In this document: positions 32,962-45,055 of the stretch, piece after piece | Layout of the letters: each line of letters opens with the position of its first letter | Numbering within the stretch: the first letter of the stretch is position 1 | Assembly (NCBI GenBank): GCA_963678705.1 | Contig: OY783204.1 | Span: 806,001 to 870,000, forward strand | From: Panorpa germanica | Lineage: Eukaryota > Arthropoda > Insecta > Mecoptera > Panorpidae | Length of the DNA stretch: 64,000 nt | Direction of reading: 5' to 3' | Made by a program: the position numbers and the translations under genes | The notes under the pieces: generated by a model | Seen by the model: only the letters and a program-made list of their open reading frames with translations | The model's database searches: none | Told to the model about the DNA's origin: nothing

Positions 32962-34783
32962 CTCTGTAAAAAATTGTCTTCAAATATTGTAATCCTATGG
33001 TTTAAGAAAATATAAATTTAAAAGCACTTACCCCACTAACAGCACTAGTCTAATTTTATTAAAATAATGCATTATACAAACCACCATATCAGCACAACCA
33101 AAGTGTTCTGAAATTAAAAAATATATATTAGTGTTGTGGTGTAATCCACCGCTGTCACCAAATGTAATGCTCAGCCTGTCACTAAATATAACCAGCGATC
33201 GACTATTGTCAATTAATTAGTTGGAAAGACCATTTTAGCACTTAAAACAATCAGATCTTCAACGGGTAGCGGTTTAAGTCCAAGGGCATTCCACGGAAAA
33301 TTTAAATCAACCGGTCAAAAGATATCAGAAAAAACACACACTTGTTTAATAACATAAATATATATATTTAAAGCGATATAAACATGAAAGCGTATTTACA
33401 CTACACACAACAGAATCAGTACTCAATTTACTTAATTACACATATAAAACTATCAAATTTATAAAGGATTAAAAATTACAGGTTGCTGGCACACAGCAAT
33501 CTGGCACTAACTATGTAAAAGTCGCAAACCGGATGTAATGGTTTAACGAAAAATCGCGGTATTTGATAAACGTGTTGTGAAACCGCGTGAGAATCGACAA
33601 GCTTCTATATTGGTTGAAGAACAAAACAAGACTTATAGTATAACTGTCGCGAATTAATATTATTGGTATAATTATCGCAATATTGTATAAAAACATGTTG
33701 GTAAGCAGCGCGACACCCAGGAGTTCGGTACCTGAGAATCGACAAGCTTCCAGATGTAGATCGGTTGATGAGCAAAATCAGACTCCCTCTAAAATTTAAA
33801 TTAACAACATATTTCGTTCTTAATTAGTCTGAGCAAGTCAGCAAGAGACGCTATGTAGCCATCTCATGTGTGTTCAAATGCTCAAGAATTCCATATGTTG
33901 ATTCTCAGAATGTATAGGGTGCAATATGCCTCTCACTCTGTCTTATGAAATTAGTCGTGCCATCTCATTAACGCATGTGTTTCTTAAGATTAGGGCGAGT
34001 TCATTATGCAAGTTGTTAGGGGTGTCCACTTGCTAACTTGAATAATGGATCTCGCTTACTTTAATATGTCTACTATTAAATAAATTTGATGAACCACTTT
34101 GAACCAGAAATTGGAATAAATCCGCGTAATGAAGTCCCGCGGATTACAGTGGAGAATTATAACGAAAACTATTTGTAATAAACAAAAAAAACACTTTGTA
34201 ACGAGGACATGTCTAGTTCGATGATACCTCTCTATTGAAAGGAAGATCAAATTTTCATGTTTCACAGAATCTGAACTTAAACAGTGCGAAACAATTGTAG
34301 GTTTCAATGCTTAAAAATCTCGTTGTGCAACTAAATAAATTCTCATAAAAAGTTTTCAAATTTTAAATTTACTTTGTCCAAATAGAGCCTTCATTATTCC
34401 CAAAATGTTTCATTTAAGCCTATTCAGTAGACTACCCAATGCAACGATAAAAACCATAATACCATAAGAGTTATTAATTAAACAACAAAACTTCACCAGA
34501 TTGAGTTAAAGGTTCAGCTATTTCTATAGAATAAAAATTGTCGAATCCATAGAAACAGAATATTTGCTAAAGCTTTTCATATAAAACTATATATTTACCT
34601 TGACAGTAGTTAAATAACGAAACCTCATTTTGTAGTGTTAGTTCTGGTTTTACTGAGATAATATTACGCCTTCATACAATTAGCACTTTGTTCTCACTAC
34701 AGCACGGTCGTAATTTCAAACGAGCTGGCACCTGAAAATAACTTAAAATTAGTTAATATGAAATGTTAACATTACACTAGTTA
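32962..34783. other. gap without a supported gene
   Basis: No coding domain is recognised. The words GAGAATCGACAAGCTTC occur twice (about 33590 and 33735), marking a short local duplication. The rest is A+T-rich. Confidence 0.5.
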
Positions 34784-35838
34784 TATCCTGGATATATTTA
34801 AAGCTAGAAGAGTATGATTTTCATATGAGTATACTAATAAATCTGCAATGTTATGAGTATTTTAATAAGCCTGCAAAGTATTACGTACTGCAAAGTATTA
34901 TCTACTGATAAGTTAAGGTAGTTGTATCGTGATAGTCATGCTCAAAAGTATAACTCAGCAACCTAAAATTATAATGTAGCTGAAACGTTAGTGTCAAATA
35001 GTCTCGTTAAAAACTTTTGTGAAAGTACAGTCTCACTGTTCTCACTACATGTAAATAGTATCTACACGTACATACACGTACATACACATACACAGTCATT
35101 TCTTGATTTTATAAAAATTTTCAATGTTTACAAAATTTTATTTCTGTAATGGCGTGGACAATAATTTCCATTTTTTTTTTATGTGATTAATACTACTGTT
35201 TCTATAATATATTAAATTTTTATTGAATTCCTTTGAATCGTTTTTATTTTATTCGATAAAAATAACATTGAAATTACTATTTCCCATAAGAGCCTGTGTT
35301 AAAATAACAAAACTTTAATATCGTTTTTCTCAATAATGGAGTGGTAAATTTTAATCGACCTGAGGTCAATATGTCTTATAATTAATTAAAGAGCAATTAA
35401 ATGAAGTTTTATTAAAATCCTTTGAAAAGTCATTCCACGATACAACTACCTTAAGTGTTCAAGTCAGTCTATTAATTTCAAATATGAGAGCTGACTTATG
35501 TAAACATACCCAGCTAGTTGTGTGGATCTTTTAAATCAACCCTTGGAACTTTAGATAACAAAAGCTAGAGTAACAAGTCAGGATATGTTTTGTCTCACGC
35601 ACTAAAGTTACCTATAAGAAAATCTTCTAACGAAGATCATTCACAGTAGACTAATAGACTAATTATTGGTTAAATTACTTTTTATAACTTAATGTGAATC
35701 ACTAATTCTAGTAGAACTTTTATATATCAATAAAGTTAAAGTATATTAATAATATTTGTTTTATTATCCTGCAATAGAAAAACTAAACTAACTTACAAGC
35801 TCTAAACGATATACCAAACTTTAAGAAAATTCAATAAG
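34784..35838. repeat. unclassified repeat, copy 1
   Basis: Two blocks (about 34784-34900 and 35455-35838) match 51731-51840 and 51880-52277 in the same orientation, with scattered mismatches. The second copy lacks the roughly 550 bp between the blocks. There is no coding capacity or clear terminal repeat. It is probably a nonautonomous transposon. Confidence 0.7.
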
Positions 35839-36606
35839 TCTGTTCGGCAAAACCTAACACACTTCTTCACGAAATGTTTTCAAGAAAATGTAAAACAATT
35901 ATAAATCGGTAAAGAGAATATGATACATACTTAACACCAAGTCACTGAATTAGTTTTACATAAACTAATATCAATATGTAAATAAAATAAATTCTAGAAT
36001 AAAAAACATAAATTTGAAATTGTTATGAAAAATTCCATAAAATCCTATCACTCATGTTTGTTTGAAATTATGTACTAATACACAAGTTTCTAAAAAAAAA
36101 ATTATAATATTTCATAAGCAAAATTATGAGATTTTGAAAACATTACAGCCAAATTATTACAAATGTATGTTTTTGGCACACAACGGTACTCTACATATTA
36201 ATAGTTCCGATTGATTGATATCACTATATGTTAAAGAAAAGACATTTGAGAATATCAAACAGCTTTGATTGTCACCACAAACCACATATTAAATAGACGA
36301 TTCTCTGTGAACAAATAAATTTTTCCATTTTGAGGGGTATGAATCCATTACCAGACGTAAGGGGAAAGCAATCTATCTCATTCTATTAGTTGTCAAGCAT
36401 TGCCAATGACCTCTCTGTTTGAAAACTTGTATTTTTGACAATAGATTTGTTGACATTAACCTAAAAATATTTTTATTTATTTGTTTACTATTGTATTGGT
36501 AAAAGTGATATAGTTCGGCATCAATTTATTGTAAAAACATTTGGTGACATTGGTAATTAATATTAAATAGTGAGATATTCTTCATTGGTGAGTGTTGTTT
36601 TATATT

Positions 36607-36611
36607 ATATC
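36607..36611. repeat. 5-bp target duplication ATATC, left
   Basis: ATATC here and at 42312-42316 flank the BEL/Pao element. Copy B of the P element has the site only once (TATTATATCTTTATAAT), which confirms the empty site. Confidence 0.85.
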
Positions 36612-37347
36612 TGGTTGAGTTTGGACCTATGGATCTATATAAGCTTGAGGTTTGCTTATCTGCGATGTTGACGGTTTCCAATTCTCGGATTGCTTGATTG
36701 CATCCAACTCCTTTGATAGCTATAGATTGCGCCAAAACTTCTCGAAGGACCTTTTTGTTATTAAATAATTAATAACAATTTTTTATTTTGCTTTAAATCA
36801 AATAGCAGCGAAACACTAGTATTTTACATAAAACATTTATTATACAAATACACTTGACGAATTACAATAATTGAAACTTAAATGAATAACTATATGTATC
36901 AATGTTACTGTGATACAATTCACTATTAAAATGTTTTATTATAATTATTAAACTGTTGAAAGTTGGAGTTGATAATTTAGATGTTTACTGTTCGAGATGA
37001 TAGTTAATAATTTAAAGATATTTAGTGATGTTTACTGTATGAAGTTTGTGTTAATAATGAATATTTTAATAGTGATTTAACAGTACATTGGTACAAAAAG
37101 GCATTTGGCAGGCCAGCTGGTGTCCTTGGTACGGGCTGGTACGGTCGAATACACAATGCCAGAGTAACAATGACAATAACTTTGTTAGTTAATTCAATAA
37201 CAAAGAAAGATAAAATATTTGATTAAACAATAGAATTATTACAGAACTTAAGAACTAAAAATATACAAAATTAGATTCTAAATAAAATATATTAAAGAAT
37301 GCGAAATATCTATATAAAAATATAGGTTGTGTATGCGTTCTTTACCA
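36612..37347 (-). repeat. BEL/Pao 3' LTR
   Basis: This is the terminal 736 bp of the element. The part 36851-37347 (497 bp) is identical, as far as I can read, to 41815-42311. The outer 240 bp differ from the other LTR except for the final TGGTTGA. Confidence 0.75.
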
Positions 37348-37832
37348 TACTCCCGCGCGTTGAAAATTGGAAGAGTCATCTTGGTTTTCAACTGATGTTC
37401 TGTAAGTAGCGGAACGAGATATTGCACTAGACGCTTTGTTTTTCCCTTAGCTGTCTTGATAGTGGCTGCTCGAGTCGCTGAAACTTCACTAACACTTAAT
37501 TTCACTGGGCTATCCAACATCCATTGCGATGGAGGAAGATTTGGCTTCTTGATTAAGACCAAAGTTCCTTGCTGCGGTACAGCATCCTTTGACATTTTCC
37601 AGTTCACGAGCTGATTGCAGCGTCCTAGGTATTCGCTTGACCATCGTTTCCAACAACTTTGAATAAAGTCTTGAAATTGTGAGTAGCGCTGCGTTCGGCT
37701 TAATTTAATTGGAGCGTCCTCTGCAGGAGCGATTCTAATGTTCTGCCGTCCTAATAAGAGGTGTCCAGGTGTGAAGGGAATAAGGTCATTGGGATTATTG
37801 GAAACGGGATAAAAGGGGTGGAAATTGAGCAT
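37278..37832 (-). pseudogene. BEL/Pao pol C-terminus (DUF5641-type)
   Basis: The frame has LIPFTPGHLLLGRQN, then FIQSCWKRWSSEYLGRCNQL and VPQQGTLVLIKKPNLPPSQW. This is the conserved segment after the BEL/Pao integrase core. The core itself is missing upstream. The start at 37832 is a fragment boundary, not a true start, and the frame runs into the LTR. Confidence 0.85.
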
Positions 37833-37859
37833 TGCCTCAATTTGAGTTTGCAGTGTATA

Positions 37860-38509
37860 AGTGTGTTTGAAGTTGGTATGATAATTTAATTTCGTTAGTT
37901 TGGCAAGTGGATAAAAATGTAAAATACTGTATTTAAAACAGTTAGGTTTAGAGTGCCATTTAACGATTAAATTTTGAAATATTCTATACCTCCTGGATCG
38001 ATATAGAAGAGTTTGTCAATTATGATTTTGCGGTTGATAGATTTAAAATAAATACAAGAACCATGTGCACTTACTAATGCATCACAAAAACCATGAATTT
38101 CAAATGCTTTGGAATTCTTGATTAATGATTTTCGTGATATGGATGCATTGCTTAAGGTCGGTAATTGCTTTATTAAAGGAGTCCATGTTTTTACTAAATA
38201 TTCTGGAATTTCAACATTCCAGTGTAGATTTGTTAGCCATAATTGTTGTCTCAATAGCATAAACGGTATGACGCAGAGTGATAATAATCCAAGCGGATCA
38301 AAGATTTTGGCAATGAAAGATAGAACATTTCTATTGGGTAATTTTATAGGTGGATCAAAATGGGCGATATTGTATTTGAAACAGTATGTTTTTGAGCACC
38401 ATTTGACAATTAAAATTTTGAAATGCTCTAAGTCTGCGTGATCTATATAAAAGAGTTGGTCTTGAATAGTGTTGTCTAAATCGAATAAAATAATGGGATC
38501 ATTCGACAT
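37860..38509 (-). pseudogene. BEL/Pao A17-type region with terminal duplication
   Basis: Contains VLSFIAKIFDPLGLLSLCVI, then QQLWLTNLHWNVEIP and FEIHGFCDALVSAHGSCIY, the region after RT in BEL/Pao pol. It follows the upstream frame in phase after one stop at 38510-38512. Its first segment (LFYIDHADLEHFKILIVKW) recurs at the end as LFYIDPGGIEYFKI and continues in a shifted frame to about 37880. So a block of roughly 40 residues is duplicated. Confidence 0.75.
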
Positions 38510-40075
38510 CTATTTTCGTAAATAAAATCCTGCACTGCTTAATGTTTCTATTGTTTTAATACAGCGTAGCTTGAATTCTGATAGATCATTTGATCCAGTC
38601 AGTAGCTTATCAACATATGAATCATTAAGGGTGGTGTTTGTGGCATATGGATGTGAATTTAAAAATAATAATTTAGACCTTGTATGTAAGCTAATTAACC
38701 ATAGTTGTTGTATCATTAATTTGCATGGTATGTCACAAGGCAATAGTAATGCGAGTGGATCCAAAGTTCTAGCTATTAATGATAAAACATTTGCTTTGGT
38801 TAATTTCATAAGTAATTGAATTGAATTATGCAATTCCTTGACCGTAAAGATGCCGTTTGTCTTGTTTCTAGAATTTTGAATGAAACGTAAATAGTATGTG
38901 GTGACGCTATTGATCGATTTAAAATTTGAAAATTTGTCAAATATAAAATTTGACTTGGCTATGGAGTAGTTTGACAATATGAATGATTTATGATGTTTAC
39001 TAGTAACACGCTTTCTTTGTGGTAAAAGAAAGGGTTTAGTAATTGCTGATTTGGAATCTCCTATACCGTGAAGCGGTAAAATATATGTAGGTTCGGATGA
39101 ATTTTGAATAGTGTTAGTGGTCATGTGACCTAATCGTATATATTCATTAATGAATGCAGAATACATAGATTTATGTTGTGTATTTCTATCAAATTTTCTT
39201 TCCAATGAAAGAAATTGTTTGGTAGCTGTGGTTTTGGAATTTCCTAGAGCTGATGTGGGCAATTTTAATGGTAATGTAATTACGAATCTACCATCTGAGT
39301 TGCGAGTAGTAGTTTTGTTACAATGATCATGGCATGCTTGTTCTTCTGAAGTTAAAGTCCTACATTTTTTAACAGACTCGCTTTCACAAACCTTGGGAAT
39401 TTGAGTTTGTTCTTTTATAATTAAAGTGCTACATTCCTTTACATACTCGCTTTCACAAAACTTGGGAATTTGAGTTTGCAAGGATGTGTGATAATGATGC
39501 GCATGATTGTTGTTGGTAACAGATTTGTATTTAGTTACTATCCAACCCAGCGAAGTGTTTTGCAAATGCAATCGATCATTGGATAGTGTTGATTTGCCTA
39601 CGCGTAATAGTTTCCAAAAAATATCAGCTCCTAACAATAAATCCACAGATTGTGGTTCGTTAAAACTAGGATCTGCTAGTTTTATGCTATGCGGTATTGA
39701 TAGATTGACAATATCCAATGTGATGTGTGGAATTTTGTCGGTTATTGTGTCTGTAAGCAGACAATTTACAAAAGTTTTGTAATTGTTGTTTGATGAATGC
39801 AAAGTGATTTTTGCTTGTTTATGAGTTTTAGTTTCGGAGTTATCAATTCCGGTAGTAACTACATTTGAATTTGTAGTATGAATGTTTAATTTTTGTAATA
39901 AACTCTTGGTAATAAAACTTGATGGACTACCGTTATCCAGAAGAGCGCGTGCAGTAATTGTTTTACCGTTCTTGCCAGGAATGTTCACCAAAGCGGTTGA
40001 TACCATAACTTGACTTGTGCGCTGTGAGTGTGCTGGAAGTGGCAGCTTTAGGAATTGAAGTGCTTGATGCTTCAA
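38510..40075 (-). pseudogene. BEL/Pao protease region and scrambled pol fragments
   Basis: About residues 25-170 are a DUF1758-type aspartic protease domain. They have ALLDNGSPSSFITKSLL, where the usual Asp-Ser/Thr-Gly reads Asp-Asn-Gly, and LLLGADIFWKLL. A tandem repeat of about 23 residues (QIPKFCESEYVKEC, then QIPKVCESESVKKC) follows. LPLKLPTSALGNSKTTATKQ and a second diverged LPLHGIGDSKSAITKP come next. An A17-like block (LIARTLDPLALLLP) precedes an RT remnant YVDKLLTGSND, whose active site would normally read YVDD. The block order is not that of an intact BEL/Pao pol. Confidence 0.8.
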
Positions 40076-40379
40076 TTAATTTAGACACTGAGATAATTTT
40101 ATTGATTTTGGTGCCTATTTTAACGTATTGCATAAGAAAATCAGTATTTTCTTCATCAATGCGGTCTATTTCAGCTTGATCCTCAGTTTGTTCATGCATT
40201 TGTTCATGAACTTTATTAATCGAAGCCATTAGTGGTTCCCATTGTTTATGAAGAAACTTTATGTTTTCCACATCGTAAGTGGATGGATCTTTTATATCAA
40301 CATTTTCAATGGCTTTACTGCATTGCTTTAATGATGATTTAATACAATGTATTTTTGTAATTAAGATTTTTAAAGACAT
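39963..40379 (-). pseudogene. BEL/Pao gag N-terminus
   Basis: A 138-residue helical frame (KILITKIHCIKSSLKQCSKA, then NIKFLHKQWEPLMASINKV), as in the N-terminal part of BEL/Pao gag. It overlaps the protease-bearing frame by 113 bp in another phase, so the central gag and zinc knuckles are deleted. Confidence 0.65.
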
Positions 40380-40419
40380 TGTGAATGGACCTTTAAAATC
40401 TCTATTGATATTTTAAATA

Positions 40420-41030
40420 TGATATTTAAAACTAATTGTAAAAGTATATTATTGCTGATGCAAATAATATGAATGGTACTCTATTACGTACAATACGTAA
40501 AAGACTTCTGTGCAAAATACACAGACGGTAATTTCGGTTTGAAAAAAGAATTCAAACGCTAAAAATGGAATAATAATATTCGCTATGTAAATGCGATTGG
40601 CGTATGTACTCTAAATGTCGTAGTCCATTGAGAGGACGTTAGATGACCTATGTGAGACTATACTTATGGAATCGAATGTTCGCAACCAATGCAATTAATG
40701 TATGTGTGCTGAATGACACAAATATAATATTTAAAAATGATTGAAAAAGATATATTATTGTAGATGCAATAATATAAACGGTGATCTATTACGTAGCACG
40801 TAGAAAGATTTCTGTGCAAAATACACAGATGAGTATTTTGGTTTGAACAAATGTATTCAAACGCTTAAGACGGAATAATAATATTCGCTAAATAATGCGA
40901 TTGGCGTATGCTCTAAGTGTCGTATTCCATTGAGAGGACTTTAAATGACGTAATGTAAGAGGCTATACTTGTGGAATCTAATATTCGCAATTAATGTATG
41001 TATGTATGTGTGCTGAAAGACACGAATACG
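40420..41030. repeat. tandem duplication of about 304 bp in BEL leader
   Basis: TCTGTGCAAAATACACAGA at 40507 recurs at 40811, and ATTCGCTA..AATGCGATTGGCGTATG and CCATTGAGAGGAC recur at the same offset. The copies are imperfect. The unit lies between the gag start and the 5' LTR. Confidence 0.75.
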
Positions 41031-41439
41031 AGCCCTTATAGATGGTCATTAGCTTGGTAACGCTAAATGACTTGACTAAAGTGGCAAGGATTTATTAACT
41101 ACAAACAGAAAACTAAATATCGTTGAATGATTGATTAAAAATATAATACAACAATGATACGAACTTATGATGGAAGTGAATCATTGATGTCTAAACACCT
41201 TGGTAAAATGAAATAACGATTGAAACAGTAGTAAATGTAAAAAATTTGTAAAATATGAGATGTAAGTGCAAAAACCCAAAATAGAGGTAATAAAAGGATA
41301 GAATGGGAATTATATAAATGTTTTAGGATTACCTTGACACCACTGTCGTGTAGTAGCTCTCGTTTCAAGACTGAATCCAGATGCTGCTGCGATTGACTCG
41401 TGTGTGCTGTTGTACTTGGCGCTAAAAAGTGAGATTCTT

Positions 41440-41712
41440 CTTGATTGTTCACCTTGCTTGATGAATCCTTTTCAAAGATGACCAATGCGGTGTGAATCTT
41501 CTTTGAAGATGCTCAATTGCTTGATCCGTTGATGAGAATCTTGCTTGAAGATGATCAAATGGATGTGAATCTTCTTTGAACGATCAAAATACTGAATATC
41601 CGTTCTTCAAGATGATCAATTCTTGTGAATCCACTCTTGAAGATGGTTTAATGGTGTAAATCCGGTCTTGAAGATGGTTTAATGGTGTAAATCCGGCTCG
41701 AAGCTGACCAAA
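41440..41712. repeat. degenerate minisatellite after BEL 5' LTR
   Basis: Roughly seven units of 30-45 bp built on GAAGATG(A/G)T..AATGG.GT.AATCC. Two adjacent units, TCTTGAAGATGGTTTAATGG and following bases, are exact. The unit nearest the LTR contains ATCCGGCTCGAAG, the leader segment adjoining the expected primer-binding site. Confidence 0.6.
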
Positions 41713-42311
41713 TGGTTGATCCGTGTCGAAGGATCAAATGACTACACAAGCCAACGTTTGTAAGAAAAGGCAGCGAAATGCAAGAATTTTGCAAAAAACA
41801 TTTATAACGAAGTGCACTTGACGAATTACAATAATTGAAACTTAAATGAATAACTATATGTATCAATGTTACTGTGATACAATTCACTATTAAAATGTTT
41901 TATTATAATTATTAAACTGTTGAAAGTTGGAGTTGATAATTTAGATGTTTACTGTTCGAGATGATAGTTAATAATTTAAAGATATTTAGTGATGTTTACT
42001 GTATGAAGTTTGTGTTAATAATGAATATTTTAATAGTGATTTAACAGTACATTGGTACAAAAAGGCATTTGGCAGGCCAGCTGGTGTCCTTGGTACGGGC
42101 TGGTACGGTCGAATACACAATGCCAGAGTAACAATGACAATAACTTTGTTAGTTAATTCAATAACAAAGAAAGATAAAATATTTGATTAAACAATAGAAT
42201 TATTACAGAACTTAAGAACTAAAAATATACAAAATTAGATTCTAAATAAAATATATTAAAGAATGCGAAATATCTATATAAAAATATAGGTTGTGTATGC
42301 GTTCTTTACCA
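41713..42311 (-). repeat. BEL/Pao 5' LTR
   Basis: The last 497 bp (41815-42311) are identical to the other LTR. The left edge is put at TGGTTGA (41713), which matches the outer end of the other LTR. The intervening 100 bp align only weakly, so this LTR is about 137 bp shorter. Confidence 0.7.
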
Positions 42312-42316
42312 ATATC
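42312..42316. repeat. 5-bp target duplication ATATC, right
   Basis: The partner of 36607-36611. P-element sequence resumes here. Confidence 0.85.
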
Positions 42317-42375
42317 TTTATAATATATTTCATTATTAAAGATTTTTGCTTTCACTTTTTTGTCAGAATAGCAAA

Positions 42376-45055
42376 ATGCCGGCGTTATGTTCTATTTGTG
42401 AATCAGGGAAGGGGGTATCAAAATTTCGCTTGCCTAATCCAACTAAAATGGATAACCATAACATCTTTGATGCATGGATTAAATTTATCAACAAACCAAT
42501 ATATGCCAACAAAAGTAAGGAAGAATTATACCGGAAACAAATTGTAGTTTGTAGAAGACATTTTCGGGACGAAGACCTTATCTTAGATTTTAATAGAATT
42601 GTTCCCAAACTAAATAGCATTCCCTCTTTATTTCCGCCAGAAGGTAAGCAGTTGTAAATATTTTCTTACTATAAATAATGGACAGCCTTTTTAATAAAGT
42701 ACTTTTTGTAGATAATGAAATCAAGCGTGAAACTACTTTTACTAATGACAATAGCGCATCACCACCACAAATATCAAAACCACGGTCAACGCGTGTCATA
42801 GCGAAAGAAAAGGTTTCAAAAAAGAAAAAAATATTTGAAAATATTAACGAATGGCGCATTTTTAAAAAACTGAAAAATGAACAAAAATTATCTTTAAGAA
42901 AAAATGTAGGACTAAAAACAGAGATTAAAAGCGGCTAAGAATTTAGCGAAGAATCGCATTTTTTTAAATAAACTTAACAATTTGACTACTTCGGGTTCAC
43001 AATTTATAGAAATGCAGTTAAGATTATCTGGAAAAATTAAACAGGGCCGACGTTATACGTTAGAAGATAAAATTCTTGCTCTTTCTTTGTATAAACAAGG
43101 ACCTATAACTTTAATGAAAGTACTTAGAAAGCTGCCATTTATAACAGGTATACTGCTTAATTATGTATAAATAATTAATATTATTAATAAAAATCATATT
43201 GTATAAATTCATTGCAGGTATTAACGATTTTTTTATAAAATTTATCTCGGACATGTCTAGCGGTTTAAGCTCGCAGGATAGAGCTTGTGCAATTATGTTT
43301 GATGAGATTTTTCTAATGCCGGGTAACTACTAATGCTTTATTATTGTATAGTACAATGTTTGATTTTATGGGTCGCTCTAACATAATATCTGTTTCAGGT
43401 TTAAAGTATCAATCCAACAAAGGTGTTGTATCTGGGTTTCAGGATTTAGCAGATGGCAATGTTTCATCAAAGTTTGCGGATCATGCTTTAGTTTTTATGC
43501 TAACAGGTTTAAGAAAGAAATGGAAGATGCCATTAGCGTATTACTTTTGTGAAAGTAATACAAAATCAATAAACCTAGTGAAAATACTAGTGAAGAAGTA
43601 GTGAACAGCGTTATTTCAACAGGACTGGAACCAGAAGCCCTTATTTGTGACCAGGCCTCGACCAATGTGTCTGCAATTAAAATCATAAAAGCAGAAAGCA
43701 ATAATGTTGATAATAACCACATTTTAATTAGTGGACGTGCCGATTACCACGTGTTAAAGAGCAAAATAAGGAAAATGAAAGTGAAATACTGTACACAGGT
43801 GTTTAGCCAACGAGTGGCATCTTGTTTGCGGGTCTACAGTGATACAGGTAATAATTTGTTATGACTTTAATTTTTTTGATTTTATAATTATAAATACACT
43901 ATAGTAATTTTTATCTTGATTTTAGCTCCAGAACAAGTTGGTAAATATGCGTATGGTACTGCAGAATTGCTAGATTTCTTCAACAAACTTTTCGACTCTC
44001 TTAACACCAACATTAGAAAAACTGCAGGGAATAAATATAAATGTGCCGTTAAAAGAGGATCGTATCATATAGAATTTTGGAATAACGCTATTGAGGTGTT
44101 CAAGTCAATGCATTTTAAAAACAAGGCAGGAAAAAAGATTACAACACCATCAATTAAAAACTTTATAAGCACATTACAAAACTTTAAGAACCTTTGGCTT
44201 ACTCTAAAAGAGAAAAAATTCAAATATTTTTTAACAAGGCGAGTTAATCAAGATCCTCTTGAGAACTTTTTTGCCGCCATCAGATCATATGGGAGGTTGC
44301 ACACAAGACCAACGTCAACTGATTTCGTTAATGCTTTCAAGACTTTAATTATAAATAACATTTCTTCAAAGCATTCCATAAATGCAAATTGCGAAGAAGA
44401 TGACTGCGTAGGTTTTGTAACTAGTATTAAAAACCTAATTAAGTATGGCAAAGAATATCGTATAGTAGAAGGACAATGCCCTTTAGAAAGAAATTTCGTT
44501 TATTCTGCCTTAAATTTGCAACATTCTGCCAACGAATTAAATCAAGCTTGTACATATCAAATGGCATATTTTGTGGGCTATGTTGGACGAAAATGTCTTG
44601 GTGTTGTTGGGGATTGTTACCAGTGCCTAAACTCTCTTAGAGCAAATTGTCCATATAGAATCCATAAACTTATTGTAGAAAGAGAATATAATGGGCAACA
44701 AAACTTGCAATATCTTAGTAGTAAATTAATTAATATTATATCCAACATACAAGATGTTGTAATAGAAATGCTACCAAAGCATCATCATCAGGTTGCAGAT
44801 ATTTTTGAGACAGTCCGACAAAATGTTGATTTTTCTATTTCTGAATGTACAGTTCATAGTAGCGATTTAAAAGAAAAGATAATAAACGTTGCCGTAAATC
44901 TGTACATATACAAATGGGTAAAGGACATAAACTATGTGCTATCAGGAAGAATGTCATTATCACCATCAGTGCAGGATTCCGTGAAACTTGCTGCCACATT
45001 AAAACGGAAAAAAATATGCAGACATCCAAAACTCGCCGATAGAAGAGATGAGTAA
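42376..45055 (+). pseudogene. P-element THAP transposase, copy A
   Basis: The THAP zinc finger exon (42376-42643) has CSICESGKGVSKFRLP, then CRRHF and a GTAAGC donor. Exon 2 (42712-43147) has a frameshift from an extra A at about 42911-42916, and lacks 15 codons kept in copy B. Exon 3 starts at 43218 after TTGCAG. A 29-bp unreadable break at about 43323-43351 is shared with copy B. The core (43352-43847) lacks about 58 codons at 43738. After an intron (43848-43925) the last exon (43926-45055) is open, with RRVNQDPLENFFAAIRSYG and YVGRKCLG. This is the P/THAP9 family. Confidence 0.88.

Larger units (their letters stand above)
36612..42311 (-). mobile_element. BEL/Pao retrotransposon inserted in P element, internally rearranged
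   Basis: A 5700-bp element on the minus strand with TG..CA ends and a 5-bp target duplication. Shared LTR sequence lies at both ends. Inside, from 5' to 3' on the minus strand: leader with minisatellite and 304-bp duplication, gag start, aspartic-protease region, duplicated A17 segments with an RT remnant, and the DUF5641 C-terminus. Most of RT, RNase H and integrase are missing. It needs helper proteins to move. Confidence 0.88.
36274..45055 (+). mobile_element. P element copy A, split by a BEL/Pao insertion
   Basis: The left end is defined by alignment to copy B, where homology begins at ACCACAAACCACATATT. Positions 36274-36611 are 5' noncoding. The element resumes at 42312, with the THAP transposase gene to 45055. 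The 3' terminal repeat could not be located, so the right end is the stop codon. Copy B in inverse orientation matches throughout. Copy A lacks a 45-bp and a roughly 174-bp coding segment that copy B keeps. Confidence 0.82.
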
